Part shown: positions 38,790-48,926 of the stretch, piece by piece
Numbering within the stretch: position 1 is the first letter of the stretch
How the letters are laid out: every line of letters begins with the position of its first letter
Origin: Tindallia sp. MSAO_Bac2
GTDB taxonomy: Bacteria > Bacillota > Clostridia > Peptostreptococcales > Tindalliaceae
Length of the DNA: 64,000 bases
Assembly: GCA_003838145.1 (NCBI GenBank)
Contig: QYZZ01000122.1
Location: forward strand, 34,319 to 98,318
Reading direction: 5' to 3'
Notes under the pieces: model-generated
The model's input: only the letters and a program-made list of their open reading frames with translations
The model's database searches: none
What the model was told of the DNA's origin: nothing
Translations under genes and position numbers: made by a program

Positions 38790-40223
38790 TTATCCCTTCC
38801 TTATCCTCGAAAATATTAATCCATACTCATCATCGAGCTCATGTGTTAACGTCAGCAGGACAAAATAAAGCACAGCTGAAATCAGAATCACAGCACCCAT
38901 AGAAAGCAGATTGCTGATAAATCCCTTTGCATAATGTACAAACAGTCCCATTGCTAATGAAGCACTGCCAATCCTCAACACACTGAGCCATGTTATCGGC
39001 ACCCGCTTTTCAGTACGAGCACCATAAAGAATTACGGCTACATAAGCAACATAGGCTATTAATGTGGTCACTCCTGCTGCCATATAACCGTACACAGGAA
39101 TTAACAAAAAGTTTAGTGACAAATTAACTATTGCAGCCGATATACTAGCTTTAAATATTGGCCTCGTTTTCTTGGCAAGTTCCAGTGGTTTTATAAGGTA
39201 CTCACTTATACCTAATATCAGCATGCTTATCGCCACGAACCCTATGATGGGAGAAGCTTCTGCGTATTGTGCTTCAACGATTCCTGTCGAAACTTCATTT
39301 GAAAGAATAACCAGTCCTGTAGCTCCAGGCAGTCCAAGCATTAAAAAAATCCGCAGCCCTTCCCAAACAGAATTCATGCCTCTGTCCATCCCGTGTTCAA
39401 ATGATCGAAGGATGTTGGGATAAAAAGCGCGAATCACTCCTACCATAATCAACGTGAATGATGCTGAAGCGATGGTATAGTTTGCAGTATAAAACCCAGC
39501 TGCAGCTTCATTAACTTTCAGACCAATAATAAAACGATCCGACATATTGATTATGGACATCGATAGAGCCATACCTGTTAACGGTATACCATACTGGTAA
39601 AAGTCTTTTAAAACACTTTTATTAAAAAAACTCAACTTAATATTTTTCTGAACCCCGGTTCTGATTATCACTATTGAGAAAAACAAAGCATCTGCCAGTC
39701 CATGCGCTAAAACGACCGCCATAAGAGGTTCAGTTAAATGATTGAAAATCCATGCCAATAATAATTTCAGGAGAATGGTTGCAGTTGATAGTAATAATGC
39801 ATATCCGACTTTCTTCAGACCAGACATATGGGCCATCAATAGCTGCACTCCCGAATAGGGCAGAAACATTAATCCTGTTAATGCCATCCAGCTTCGCACA
39901 GTCGGCAATGACAGATATAGGATTGTTATCATGCCCAAAAATACAGCCTGTAACAGAATCCATGCTATCCATACAGTGGAATAGAATTCTTTTTTTTCCT
40001 GGTTCCTCACAGGTTTATTTATGTTTCGATAGCTGGAGTGCATTAACCATCCTACTACCAAAATATAGGACATCATCACAAAACTGTTAATAAATCCATA
40101 CTGGCCATATTCTCCAGGGCTTAACAGCCTTGAATATAAAGCGATCATCACTATTCCTGCTATGCCTTCAATTAATTTAGCTGGTAAATATAGAAATACT
40201 TCTTTTAGTGCTTGGCTATTCAT
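38790..40223 (-). CDS. Polysaccharide biosynthesis flippase (Wzx/MATE-like)
   Basis: Multi-TM protein, MNSQALKEVFLYLPAKLIEGIAGIVMIALYSRLLSPGEYGQYGF. Start placed at ATG 40223 with AAGGA upstream; the track start 40298 overlaps a promoter-like sequence. Confidence 0.92.
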   Translation of the reverse strand: MNSQALKEVFLYLPAKLIEGIAGIVMIALYSRLLSPGEYGQYGFINSFVMMSYILVVGWLMHSSYRNINKPVRNQEKKEFYSTVWIAWILLQAVFLGMITILYLSLPTVRSWMALTGLMFLPYSGVQLLMAHMSGLKKVGYALLLSTATILLKLLLAWIFNHLTEPLMAVVLAHGLADALFFSIVIIRTGVQKNIKLSFFNKSVLKDFYQYGIPLTGMALSMSIINMSDRFIIGLKVNEAAAGFYTANYTIASASFTLIMVGVIRAFYPNILRSFEHGMDRGMNSVWEGLRIFLMLGLPGATGLVILSNEVSTGIVEAQYAEASPIIGFVAISMLILGISEYLIKPLELAKKTRPIFKASISAAIVNLSLNFLLIPVYGYMAAGVTTLIAYVAYVAVILYGARTEKRVPITWLSVLRIGSASLAMGLFVHYAKGFISNLLSMGAVILISAVLYFVLLTLTHELDDEYGLIFSRIRKG

Positions 40224-40275
40224 ATGCATTCCTTTTTTGTTTCTGTATTTTACCTCAAGTTCAATAAACATGATA

Positions 40276-40305
40276 ATTATATCTAAAAACTTAATCAAGT
40301 GTCAA
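40276..40305 (-). promoter_or_regulatory. Consensus sigma-A promoter for flippase/polysaccharide operon
   Basis: Minus strand TTGACA (40305-40300), 18 nt, TATAAT (40281-40276); both hexamers match consensus. Confidence 0.8.
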
Positions 40306-40419
40306 CACAAAAATGCCATTGCACTTGGCAATCAATCAAGCATTCTCAAACTAAGAACTTTAAAACATGATGAGTGAGCATCTTATGTAATTGCTCCTTC
40401 TCAGTAACTGATTTAAAAA

Positions 40420-40454
40420 AGGCAAGTGCTAAATTATCATTTAATCGCTTGCCT
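40420..40454 (-). terminator. Rho-independent terminator downstream of mazF
   Basis: AGGCAAG...CTTGCCT stem with TTTTTT on the minus strand. Confidence 0.75.
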
Positions 40455-40484
40455 GTTTTAACCATTTATTTAAGTTGTTATGTA

Positions 40485-40847
40485 TTAAAAATCCATTAAT
40501 CCTAAACTTATCATCAAAGCTTTATTTATGTCGGCCATGGACTCATCATCCATCCGGCCAAGGCGCTGCTGTAATCTCTTTTTGTCTATCGTTCTTATTT
40601 GCTCCAAGAGAATTACCGAGTCTTTTACCAATCCGTAGTCTGGTGCTTTTACCTCTATATGGGTTGGCAGCTTAGCTTTATTAATCTGTGTGGTAATCGC
40701 CGCCACAATCACTGTGGGACTGTACCGGTTTCCAATGTTATTCTGAACAATCAAAACGGGTCGAATCCCTCCCTGCTCAGATCCGACCGCAGGACTTAAA
40801 TCAGCGTAGTATATTTCTCCTCTTTTTACCATGGCACCTCTTTCCAT
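40485..40847 (-). CDS. mazF: MazF/NdoA family mRNA interferase toxin
   Basis: [49 protein letters not shown]. True start probably ATG at 40832, overlapping the antitoxin stop (ATGGTAA). Confidence 0.96.
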   Translation of the reverse strand: MERGAMVKRGEIYYADLSPAVGSEQGGIRPVLIVQNNIGNRYSPTVIVAAITTQINKAKLPTHIEVKAPDYGLVKDSVILLEQIRTIDKKRLQQRLGRMDDESMADINKALMISLGLMDF

Positions 40848-41116
40848 TCCGGCATTTCATCTTCGTAGTTTTCCAGGAGTGCATACTCAATACATAGTCC
40901 GATTTCTGCCAAAGCCAGGTTGATATTGCCCATCTCCTCGTATCCATTTTTCATTTTTTCATGCATCAATATCTTGTTTTTCTCGCACACAAAAAATTGC
41001 ATAGCTTCCTTGATTACCTGATTTCTGTTTTTATTTTCTTTTTTGCTGTAAAAATCCAGTTCCCTTACCAGACTTTCCGGCAAATGAATTGTTAAAGGCT
41101 GTTCCGGTTTACTCAT
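40826..41116 (-). CDS. Ribbon-helix-helix antitoxin, MazE/EndoAI-like
   Basis: 96 aa; [35 protein letters not shown]; overlaps mazF and follows alr. Confidence 0.92.
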   Translation of the reverse strand: MSKPEQPLTIHLPESLVRELDFYSKKENKNRNQVIKEAMQFFVCEKNKILMHEKMKNGYEEMGNINLALAEIGLCIEYALLENYEDEMPEWKEVPW

Positions 41117-41154
41117 ATCGCACCTCCGGAGTAAAAAGTAATTTGTTACCGCAT

Positions 41155-41184
41155 ATTATACCCGAAAGATTCATATAATGTCAA
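41155..41184 (-). promoter_or_regulatory. Consensus sigma-A promoter for mazEF
   Basis: Minus strand TTGACA (41184-41179), 18 nt, TATAAT (41160-41155), directly before the antitoxin gene. Confidence 0.8.
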
Positions 41185-41191
41185 TGCAGCT

Positions 41192-42361
41192 TTACAGTAG
41201 ATCATCACGATTTTTCAGGGTTTTTCCAGCTTCAATGTAAACACGGGGAACACGCCTTCCAACCATACAGGTAATTTCGTAGTTGAGCGTTCCAAGTTTT
41301 CTGGCCACATCATCTACAGTATCTCCTTCTTCTTTATCGACTGCATACAGTGTCACTTCGTCACCGCGATGAACATCAAGGCCAGTAACATCTACCATAC
41401 ACTGATCCATACAAATCCGACCTATAACAGGGCACTTCGTTCCCTGAATCGTTACTTCAGCCTTCCCTCCAAGCATCCTGGTATATCCATCAGCATAACC
41501 AACCGGAAGAGTTGCAATTTTCATTCTGGCCGGGGCTCTGAAAGTCAGTCCATAGCTAACGCCTGTGCCTTCTTCTATTTCCTTTACATGAGCAACTCTC
41601 GCCTTTAGAGCCATTACCCTTTTCAAATGAATCTCCTGATGGCTGACTTCTTCCGAAGGGTAAAGACCATATATCATTATTCCTGCCCGAACCATATCCA
41701 GGTGAGTTTCCGGCAAGTCAATAATTGCCGCACTGTTAGCCATATGTTTTATCGGTATACTTATATTTCTCTTTTCCAGGTCATGACAAAATCCATTGTA
41801 ACGGGTCATCTGCAGCCTTGCTTCTTTTTTATCCGCTTCATCAGCTGCTGCAAAATGAGTGTACAAACCCTCAATTTCAAGATTAGGCATCTCAATTATT
41901 CGGTTTATTTCCTCGATGGATTTGGTATTTGGCTGGAATCCAAGTCTCGACATTCCTGTGTCCAGCTTGATGTGAATTACTGCTTTTTTATTAAGTCTTT
42001 TAGATTCATCTGATATCTTTCGGGCTTGTTCCAAAGTATAGACTGTCAGAGTGAGATCTTCCTCTATGGCATAGCTAACCATCTCGTCAGGCGTATATCC
42101 AAGAATAAGTATCGGTTTATGACACCCGCTTTTCCTGAGCTCCAGAGCTTCTGTCAGAGTTGCAACCGCAAACCTCTCAACACCAAAACGCTCCAAATGT
42201 CTGGCAAATTCAACTGAACCATGTCCGTAACCGTTAGCTTTAATGACACAGCACAGGATGGTTTTTTCCGGGATGCTTTTTCGGATTTCTTTAATGTTAT
42301 GGGCTAAGTGATCCAGATAGATTTCCGCCCATACAGGTCTTAACAGACTCTCGGATTTCAT
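41192..42361 (-). CDS. alr: Alanine racemase
   Basis: 389 aa; CCVIKANGYGHGSVEFARHLE PLP Lys motif; LPVGYADGYTRMLGGKAEV. Confidence 0.98.
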   Translation of the reverse strand: MKSESLLRPVWAEIYLDHLAHNIKEIRKSIPEKTILCCVIKANGYGHGSVEFARHLERFGVERFAVATLTEALELRKSGCHKPILILGYTPDEMVSYAIEEDLTLTVYTLEQARKISDESKRLNKKAVIHIKLDTGMSRLGFQPNTKSIEEINRIIEMPNLEIEGLYTHFAAADEADKKEARLQMTRYNGFCHDLEKRNISIPIKHMANSAAIIDLPETHLDMVRAGIMIYGLYPSEEVSHQEIHLKRVMALKARVAHVKEIEEGTGVSYGLTFRAPARMKIATLPVGYADGYTRMLGGKAEVTIQGTKCPVIGRICMDQCMVDVTGLDVHRGDEVTLYAVDKEEGDTVDDVARKLGTLNYEITCMVGRRVPRVYIEAGKTLKNRDDLL

Positions 42362-42376
42362 TTGCTCTCGCCTCCT

Positions 42377-42757
42377 TTAGTTGTGGTTGCCTTCACCAAT
42401 TGCATAAGCCATCGCCAATTCACGGGAATGCGTAATGCTGATATGAACTCGATCGATCCCTCTGTGGGACGCAACACGCCCTGCTGCACCTTTTAATTTT
42501 ACAAAGGGAGCACCTTCCGGATCTTTAAGGATGACTATTTCATGCCAACTCACTTTGCCAATGCCTGTTCCTAATACTTTTGCTACTGCTTCTTTTGCAG
42601 CAAACATGCCGGCAACTGTTTCTGCCTTACTGCCTCTCGCAGCGAATTGTTCTTGTTCTTCTGCCGTGAGTATTCTTTGCAGGAAACTGTTATTTTTTTC
42701 TATTGCTTTTTTAATTCGGGATATTTCAATTAGGTCAGTACCTACAGATACGATCAT
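42377..42757 (-). CDS. acpS: Holo-[acyl-carrier-protein] synthase
   Basis: 126 aa; GTDLIEISRIKKAIEKN, AGMFAAKEAVAKVLGTGIG, HISITHSRELAMAYAI. Confidence 0.97.
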   Translation of the reverse strand: MIVSVGTDLIEISRIKKAIEKNNSFLQRILTAEEQEQFAARGSKAETVAGMFAAKEAVAKVLGTGIGKVSWHEIVILKDPEGAPFVKLKGAAGRVASHRGIDRVHISITHSRELAMAYAIGEGNHN

Positions 42758-42784
42758 TATGGTCTCCTGTTCAAGATCACCGGT

Positions 42785-43423
42785 TTATTCTTCATACTTG
42801 TAATTTAGCTGGCGATCCAATTTTTCCATTTGTTCCGGTCCCAGCAAAGAGTGGAGAAACTGATAGTATAGTTGCATTTTCACTTCAGCCTCCTCTTTTT
42901 TTTCGCGAAGGGTGTTTAATTTCTCTCGCAGCTGGCTTATTTCTTCTTCAACTTTTTGGTTCCGGTTGTCCTCCCTGATTAAACAGGCTGATGCTCTGTC
43001 AACGGTAGCATTCAACAATTCAAAATTAACTTCCCTGATAGCAGCTGGAAGCTCTTCTTTTTTTTCATAAAGAGCATTGAGTTGATTTGTTGCTTCCCGA
43101 AGCTCCTGCCTGGCTTTTTGCATCTCCAGCCCTGCCTGGTCCTGGTTTTTTTCGTTTAGCTTATGTGACATTTCCAGTATTCGGTTCGTAATGTCATTCT
43201 TGGTTTTTTTTATGCGACTTATTTCAACCTCTATTGTTTTTTCTTCTTTGATAAGTCGACTCAATTCCTGGCTGATGTTATTAATTTTTCTATCCTTAAT
43301 ATTGGCAACCATGCTTTTCCATAGCGGATCTTTTATTAACAAAGGAACTTTATTCTTTTTGATTAGCTCTTCGTTAAGTTCTATATCCAGTTTTTTTCTA
43401 AAAAGCATAAAATCACCAACCAA
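42785..43423 (-). CDS. Hypothetical coiled-coil protein
   Basis: 212 aa, charged helical sequence rich in E/K/R; no recognised family. Confidence 0.7.
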   Translation of the reverse strand: MVGDFMLFRKKLDIELNEELIKKNKVPLLIKDPLWKSMVANIKDRKINNISQELSRLIKEEKTIEVEISRIKKTKNDITNRILEMSHKLNEKNQDQAGLEMQKARQELREATNQLNALYEKKEELPAAIREVNFELLNATVDRASACLIREDNRNQKVEEEISQLREKLNTLREKKEEAEVKMQLYYQFLHSLLGPEQMEKLDRQLNYKYEE

Positions 43424-43428
43424 TCAGA

Positions 43429-45267
43429 TTATACAAACAACCTTGAAATGACCAGCATCGCCATAATTACTGTCAGCAGGATGGCATAAATCAGAGTGTC
43501 GCCAAAAATAATAGGTTTCTCATATCTCTGCACACAAAAGTCAGGAAACTTTTCACAAACTGTATTAACCGGTGAATATATATACCTTTCAGCACTGGCC
43601 CAGCTGGGAAGTTTAAGATGAAAAAGATGAAACTTCATGCCTGTAAAAAACATTGCAAAACCCAGCCCATATACTAAGATCATTCCACTCAGGTCCTTCC
43701 AGTTCCAGAAGTCCATGTCTACCAGGTAGTTAGATATGAAATCCGGGTCATAGGAAAACGCCATCGCTGCAGGAATTAGAGCTGTATCCATTAACCAGTT
43801 TGGCGCAACTCCAAAGAATATAATCAGCACTGCCAGGACAGCCATCGGAATATTCATCGATTTGGGATCACTTATTTTTAATGGTTCATTATCCTTATTT
43901 TTCCGAAGAAAAATAAAATAGAAAAATTTAATAAAAGAGCACACCGTTCCTGCGCTGACAACGGTAAAAATCCACTCGGCATATTCAAAAGATGAATGAC
44001 CATATAAAAAAGCTTCTTCGATGGCATGATGGAGTACGGTTTTGCTGGCATAACCATTAAAAAGTGGCATTCCGGTAATTCCCAGGGCAGCAATTAAACA
44101 CAGTACTGCTGTGATTGGCATTTTTTTCCAAAGACTACCCATTTTGTACATGTTTGTTTCACCGGTCTGATAGAAAACAGCCCCCGCTACCATAAACAAT
44201 AACACCTTGAAAAGCGAATGATTTAGCATATGGTACATACTTCCCACAAAACCCATGGGACCTATATATCCAAGGTAGGCAGCAACACCAGCGCCCATAA
44301 TAATATACCCCATCTGGGATACACTGTGATAAGCCAACATTTTCTTTGTGCTACCCTGCTGGAGTGCCATGAACACACCTACCACCATGGTAAGAATTCC
44401 CAGCCAGATTACAACAAAACCTATATTTTCTGACACTTCCCACAACATTGGATAAAACTGCAATCCCTGAGTCGCGTCTACAGAAAAAGTGACAGCTAAT
44501 ACTTTAAGAATACCATAAGCACCTACTTTAATGAGAACACCGGAAGATAGCGCTATTACAGCAATAGGTGCACCATCATATACCCGGGGCATCCAAAAGT
44601 GAAACGGAGCCATACCTGCTTTGATCCCAAAACCAGCAATAAGAAAAAAAGCAATTAAATATTTTATATATCCCAGTTCACTAAACCTGACTGCAAGAGT
44701 TGTCCATTCAAAGGTTGCTGTATACGCCGACAGCATCAAAATTCCACTTAGGATCATCAGGCCGCCGATGATTCCCATATAAATATACACAAATCCCGCT
44801 TCCAGTTGTTCCTCACCGCGATGGTAAACCATCAGGGCATAGGAAGCAAATGTCATGATTTCAAAGAAGAGGAAGAAACTCAACAGGTCACCCGCCAATA
44901 AAGTGCCAATCGTTGCAATATATGTGACTGTAAAAAAGATATAATTAATATCTTCGCGGCTAAAGTAGCCTATTACCAGCCACAACAAACCCGTAAGAAT
45001 CAAAAGCGGAAAGTTCAGCAAATCCACTTTAAAGAAAATACCTGTCTCAAAAACACCGGTAATATTATAAATAATCGGTTCTCTGAGAACTTCGGGAAAG
45101 GTGAACAAAAACAATAAAGTAGTGATTAAAATATATGCTTTTACCAAAGCACGACGAACGCGTCTTTCTTTAGCACCTACCAATGGAATAACAATAACTT
45201 CCATTGCAACAAAAGTAATAAACAACAGTGGTAGCCCTATTTGTACTATAATTCGTGCCAGATTCAC
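43429..45267 (-). CDS. Proton-conducting membrane transporter, MrpD/NuoN-like
   Basis: 612 aa polytopic; MTFASYALMVYHRGEEQLEAGFVYIYMGIIGG, GFGIKAGMAPFHFWMPRVYDGAPIAVIALSSGVLIKVGAYGILK. Confidence 0.93.
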   Translation of the reverse strand: MNLARIIVQIGLPLLFITFVAMEVIVIPLVGAKERRVRRALVKAYILITTLLFLFTFPEVLREPIIYNITGVFETGIFFKVDLLNFPLLILTGLLWLVIGYFSREDINYIFFTVTYIATIGTLLAGDLLSFFLFFEIMTFASYALMVYHRGEEQLEAGFVYIYMGIIGGLMILSGILMLSAYTATFEWTTLAVRFSELGYIKYLIAFFLIAGFGIKAGMAPFHFWMPRVYDGAPIAVIALSSGVLIKVGAYGILKVLAVTFSVDATQGLQFYPMLWEVSENIGFVVIWLGILTMVVGVFMALQQGSTKKMLAYHSVSQMGYIIMGAGVAAYLGYIGPMGFVGSMYHMLNHSLFKVLLFMVAGAVFYQTGETNMYKMGSLWKKMPITAVLCLIAALGITGMPLFNGYASKTVLHHAIEEAFLYGHSSFEYAEWIFTVVSAGTVCSFIKFFYFIFLRKNKDNEPLKISDPKSMNIPMAVLAVLIIFFGVAPNWLMDTALIPAAMAFSYDPDFISNYLVDMDFWNWKDLSGMILVYGLGFAMFFTGMKFHLFHLKLPSWASAERYIYSPVNTVCEKFPDFCVQRYEKPIIFGDTLIYAILLTVIMAMLVISRLFV

Positions 45268-45294
45268 TAAATTGGCTCCTTTCCGGAAAACTTA

Positions 45295-47418
45295 TTAGCG
45301 GACAAAAACCGTAAGAAAGAACAAGGTTGCCAGCAAAATCATTGCATAAATATATACATCCGCATTATTTGTTCTTACTTCATACTGGTCTGTCACTTTT
45401 CGAGAAAAATTCATAACAACTTTAGCCAGTGGTTTGTACATAATAAACTCAAAATCCATCCATTTCGGCATATGCAAATGAAATAAATCAAACTTTTTGC
45501 CAGCGAAAAAGATTCCAAATCCAAGCAGGTATACCGGAATCATACCAGTTAAATCCTTATAATTAAAGAAATTCATATCAACCAGATAATTTCCTATAAA
45601 ATAGGCATCATAGGTAAAGACACCGGCTGCCGGAATAATAAAGTGATCCATCACATAATTTGGAGCTATTCCTATACCAATAATAAGCAAGGCCAGTCCT
45701 CCCATAGCCATCTGCATCATTCCGTTTCCGCTTTTGGAAATGTTTTTATGTTCTTCAGGGCACTTCCCAAGAAAAACATAAGAAAACATTTTTACAAAGG
45801 AACAAACAGTTCCGGCGCTAACAATTGTAAATATAACCTCTGCATACTTGAAGGAATAATGGCCATATTCGTAGGCTTCATCAATAGCGTGATGCAAAAC
45901 AGATTTACTGGCAAAACCATTAAATCCGGGCATCCCTGTAATACCTAAAGCAGCAATCAGGCAAACAAATGCAGAGAAAGGCATCTGCTTCCAGAGGCCA
46001 CCAAGCTTATACATATTTTTTTCATGGGTTTTAAGGTACACTACACCGGCTACCATAAACAACAGTGCTTTAAACAGCGCATGATTAACAGTGTGATAGA
46101 TACTCCCCGCAAACCCCATTGCTCCAATATAACCAAGGTACGAAGCGACACCTACACCCATTATAATGTAGCCCATCTGACTGATACTGTGGTAAGCCAG
46201 CATTTTTTTCATATCGCCCTGTTGGAGGGCCATAAAAACACCTACTGCCATAGTGGTAATTCCAATCCAGATAATAACGGCCCCCATGTTTTGAGATAGT
46301 GCCCATAATGGATCATCCCTGCCGGAAATCAGTTCGCCTGCCGGCATAAAGAAACTGGTGGTTATTCTCAGCAACCCATACGCTCCGATTTTTATCAGTA
46401 GTCCTGAAAGTAATGCTGATGCTGGTGTTGGAGCAACCGGATGCGCCTTGGGGAGCCATATGTGCAGCGGAAGCATTCCAGCTTTTATACCAAAACCAAT
46501 AACAAACAGAAATGAGATAATATATTGCAGCCATCCGGTATCACTAAGTTCTAGGGCTAAAAAAGCGAAGTCCAGATGGTTGGTGTTAAATAATAGTAAG
46601 AGCATGCCAACCAGTACAGAAAGTCCGCCTCCTACGCCCATATAAATGTAGTTGTTTCCAGCCAGAATTGAATCAGTAGACTGATTATGCGCTACAAGAA
46701 GGTAGGAACTAAAGGTCATGATTTCAAAAAAAAGGAACATGGTAAGTATGTCACCCGCCATCACAGTGCCCAAAACACCGCTGAAGGTAATGGCTTTGAA
46801 AAGGTAGAACCGTTCCCGATGATGTTCTGACATCATATATTCGTGTGCATAAATACTCACCATTAACCATAGAATACCTGCTGTACTAACCATAATATAA
46901 CTGAGCATGTCCACATTAAAGTGGAGCCCATACCCAAAAACGCCGGGTATTGAATTTTGAATACCTCCATCCAGCACCTGTGGATACATAGCAAGTACTA
47001 CCAAAAAAGTGGCAAAACTGGTAAAGACAACAGTAAAGTCTCTGAGTTTTTCTGACCTCTTTCCGATATAAGCCTCCATTGGGCCTCCAAGGAAAGGAAG
47101 CAGGATAGCCAGAAGCGGCAGATACGGAAACTGAATTGCTGCATCTAATATGGTGAAATCACCATCACAAGTCCCTAAAAACCGGCAGTACATATCTCCT
47201 TCTGTATAAGTGCTGGTGGTAATGACAAAGAGAGTGACAAGAACCAAAGAAACTGCAAACATTACAATACAGCTAACACAAAAATAGTCTCGGGATATAT
47301 TATGATACCATTTATTAAGCGGTTTCCCGCTAATTACATTTTGTTTTTCCGCAGCACTACGATTTGATGATTCCATATTATATTCCTCCACAGAACAGCA
47401 CACGTTATTATTTTTCAT
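45295..47418 (-). CDS. Proton-conducting membrane transporter, MrpD/NuoL-like
   Basis: 707 aa; GFGIKAGMLPLHIWLPKAHPVAPTPASALLSGLLIKIGAYGLLR; paralogous to the 43429..45267 product. Confidence 0.93.
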   Translation of the reverse strand: MKNNNVCCSVEEYNMESSNRSAAEKQNVISGKPLNKWYHNISRDYFCVSCIVMFAVSLVLVTLFVITTSTYTEGDMYCRFLGTCDGDFTILDAAIQFPYLPLLAILLPFLGGPMEAYIGKRSEKLRDFTVVFTSFATFLVVLAMYPQVLDGGIQNSIPGVFGYGLHFNVDMLSYIMVSTAGILWLMVSIYAHEYMMSEHHRERFYLFKAITFSGVLGTVMAGDILTMFLFFEIMTFSSYLLVAHNQSTDSILAGNNYIYMGVGGGLSVLVGMLLLLFNTNHLDFAFLALELSDTGWLQYIISFLFVIGFGIKAGMLPLHIWLPKAHPVAPTPASALLSGLLIKIGAYGLLRITTSFFMPAGELISGRDDPLWALSQNMGAVIIWIGITTMAVGVFMALQQGDMKKMLAYHSISQMGYIIMGVGVASYLGYIGAMGFAGSIYHTVNHALFKALLFMVAGVVYLKTHEKNMYKLGGLWKQMPFSAFVCLIAALGITGMPGFNGFASKSVLHHAIDEAYEYGHYSFKYAEVIFTIVSAGTVCSFVKMFSYVFLGKCPEEHKNISKSGNGMMQMAMGGLALLIIGIGIAPNYVMDHFIIPAAGVFTYDAYFIGNYLVDMNFFNYKDLTGMIPVYLLGFGIFFAGKKFDLFHLHMPKWMDFEFIMYKPLAKVVMNFSRKVTDQYEVRTNNADVYIYAMILLATLFFLTVFVR

Positions 47419-47429
47419 TTATCCGATCA

Positions 47430-48926
47430 TTAAAAAAAAGTCGGGATTGCTCTTTCAATAAAAGTCATCACCAGCTGAGGGAAGAATCCAATAATAATAC
47501 AGAGCCCCGCTATGATGGACATGGGGATTGTCATGCTTTTAGGCACATCATCTACTATCATAACATTTTCCCGGTCTGCACTTTCCTTAAGGAAAGCGCT
47601 TATAATAATTGGTATATAATAGACCGCATTTAAAAAACTACTCAGAAGAATAACCAGTAAAATCAATGGCCTTCCTGCATCCAGCACCGCAAGCCCTAAA
47701 TACCATTTACTCATAAAGCCGTTAATTCCAGGGATCCCTATCATTCCCAGCGCACCAATGGTAAACACAATCATACTTACCGGCATTTGGTAGCCGATTC
47801 CTTCAAAGTATCGAACATCCCTCTTACCGGTCTGATAAATAATTGCACCTGCACTAAGGAACAAAGCAGATTTCATGAGAGCATGGGTCACAACATGAAA
47901 TAGAGCAACAGAAAGTCCCCGTTCCGTTGCCAGACCAATGCCCAGCACAATATAGCCAATCTGAGCAACGCTGGAATATGCCAGTATTCTCTTCATGTCT
48001 TTCTGCCCAATGGCAAAAACGGACCCCATGATCATTCCCACCATGGCAAAATATGTAAGAAAAAGGGGTATGTCCAACTGCGAAACAATATCAAAACCAA
48101 TTACGCGATATATCATTTTAATAACTGCAAATAAATATATTTTCACCACCAGACCGGAAAGCAGAGCACTGGATGGTGTTGGCGCCGTGGAGTGAGCATC
48201 AGGCAGCCATGTGTGCAATGGAAAAACTGCCGCCTTAATACCAAATCCGGTAAGAATAAAACCGAGAGCCACCAAAATATTTCTTGGATAAATGTGCCAC
48301 ACTTCCTGAATTATTTCATAATTGAGTGTCATATTCAGGTTTCCAGTAACCATATACAGAAAGGCAATGCCCATCAGAATTGATACCGAGCCAATGGTAC
48401 CCAGCATCAGGTATTTCATGCTTGCCAACAGGTTTTCCTTTTTCCGCTTAATAGAAACGATTCCGCATGATGTCAAAGAAAGTATCTCCATAAAAACGTA
48501 TAGATTAAACAGGTCGTTGGTAAGAATCATACCAATCATAGAAAACATCAATAAGAAAACCAGCGTGTAGTATCCCGGAACTAAATGTGGATATATTTCA
48601 TGTTCTATATCCCGGTAAGAATAAAGAACAACCAGGGTAGACAAGATTAAAACCAACGCCATCATCACAGCTGAAAATTCATCTACAACAAATTCAACAC
48701 CAATCATCGGATCACGAAGGCCAAAGTGGTATACATAGGCACCTGCCTGAAGAACCCTCGCTACCGTTGCAATCGATAGGAGACTGGCTACTATCAGCGA
48801 ATAGGTCATATAGATTTTTATTTCAAGATTTGAAAGCTTTGTTGCAAGAGGTATTATTAAAGCCGTTGCCAATAGAAGCAGCAATATGTAAACCGGCAAA
48901 TGCATACTAATCATTGGCTTCTTCAC
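47430..48926 (-). CDS. mrpD: Na+/H+ antiporter subunit D (MrpD)
   Basis: 498 aa; GFGIKAAVFPLHTWLPDAHSTAPTPSSALLSGLVVKIYLFAVIKMIYRVIG. Confidence 0.95.
   Translation of the reverse strand: MKKPMISMHLPVYILLLLLATALIIPLATKLSNLEIKIYMTYSLIVASLLSIATVARVLQAGAYVYHFGLRDPMIGVEFVVDEFSAVMMALVLILSTLVVLYSYRDIEHEIYPHLVPGYYTLVFLLMFSMIGMILTNDLFNLYVFMEILSLTSCGIVSIKRKKENLLASMKYLMLGTIGSVSILMGIAFLYMVTGNLNMTLNYEIIQEVWHIYPRNILVALGFILTGFGIKAAVFPLHTWLPDAHSTAPTPSSALLSGLVVKIYLFAVIKMIYRVIGFDIVSQLDIPLFLTYFAMVGMIMGSVFAIGQKDMKRILAYSSVAQIGYIVLGIGLATERGLSVALFHVVTHALMKSALFLSAGAIIYQTGKRDVRYFEGIGYQMPVSMIVFTIGALGMIGIPGINGFMSKWYLGLAVLDAGRPLILLVILLSSFLNAVYYIPIIISAFLKESADRENVMIVDDVPKSMTIPMSIIAGLCIIIGFFPQLVMTFIERAIPTFF

Noticed and set aside
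40485-41116. mazEF as a mobile toxin-antitoxin island
   Set aside because: acpS-alr-mazE-mazF is a common chromosomal order in Firmicutes; nothing indicates mobility.
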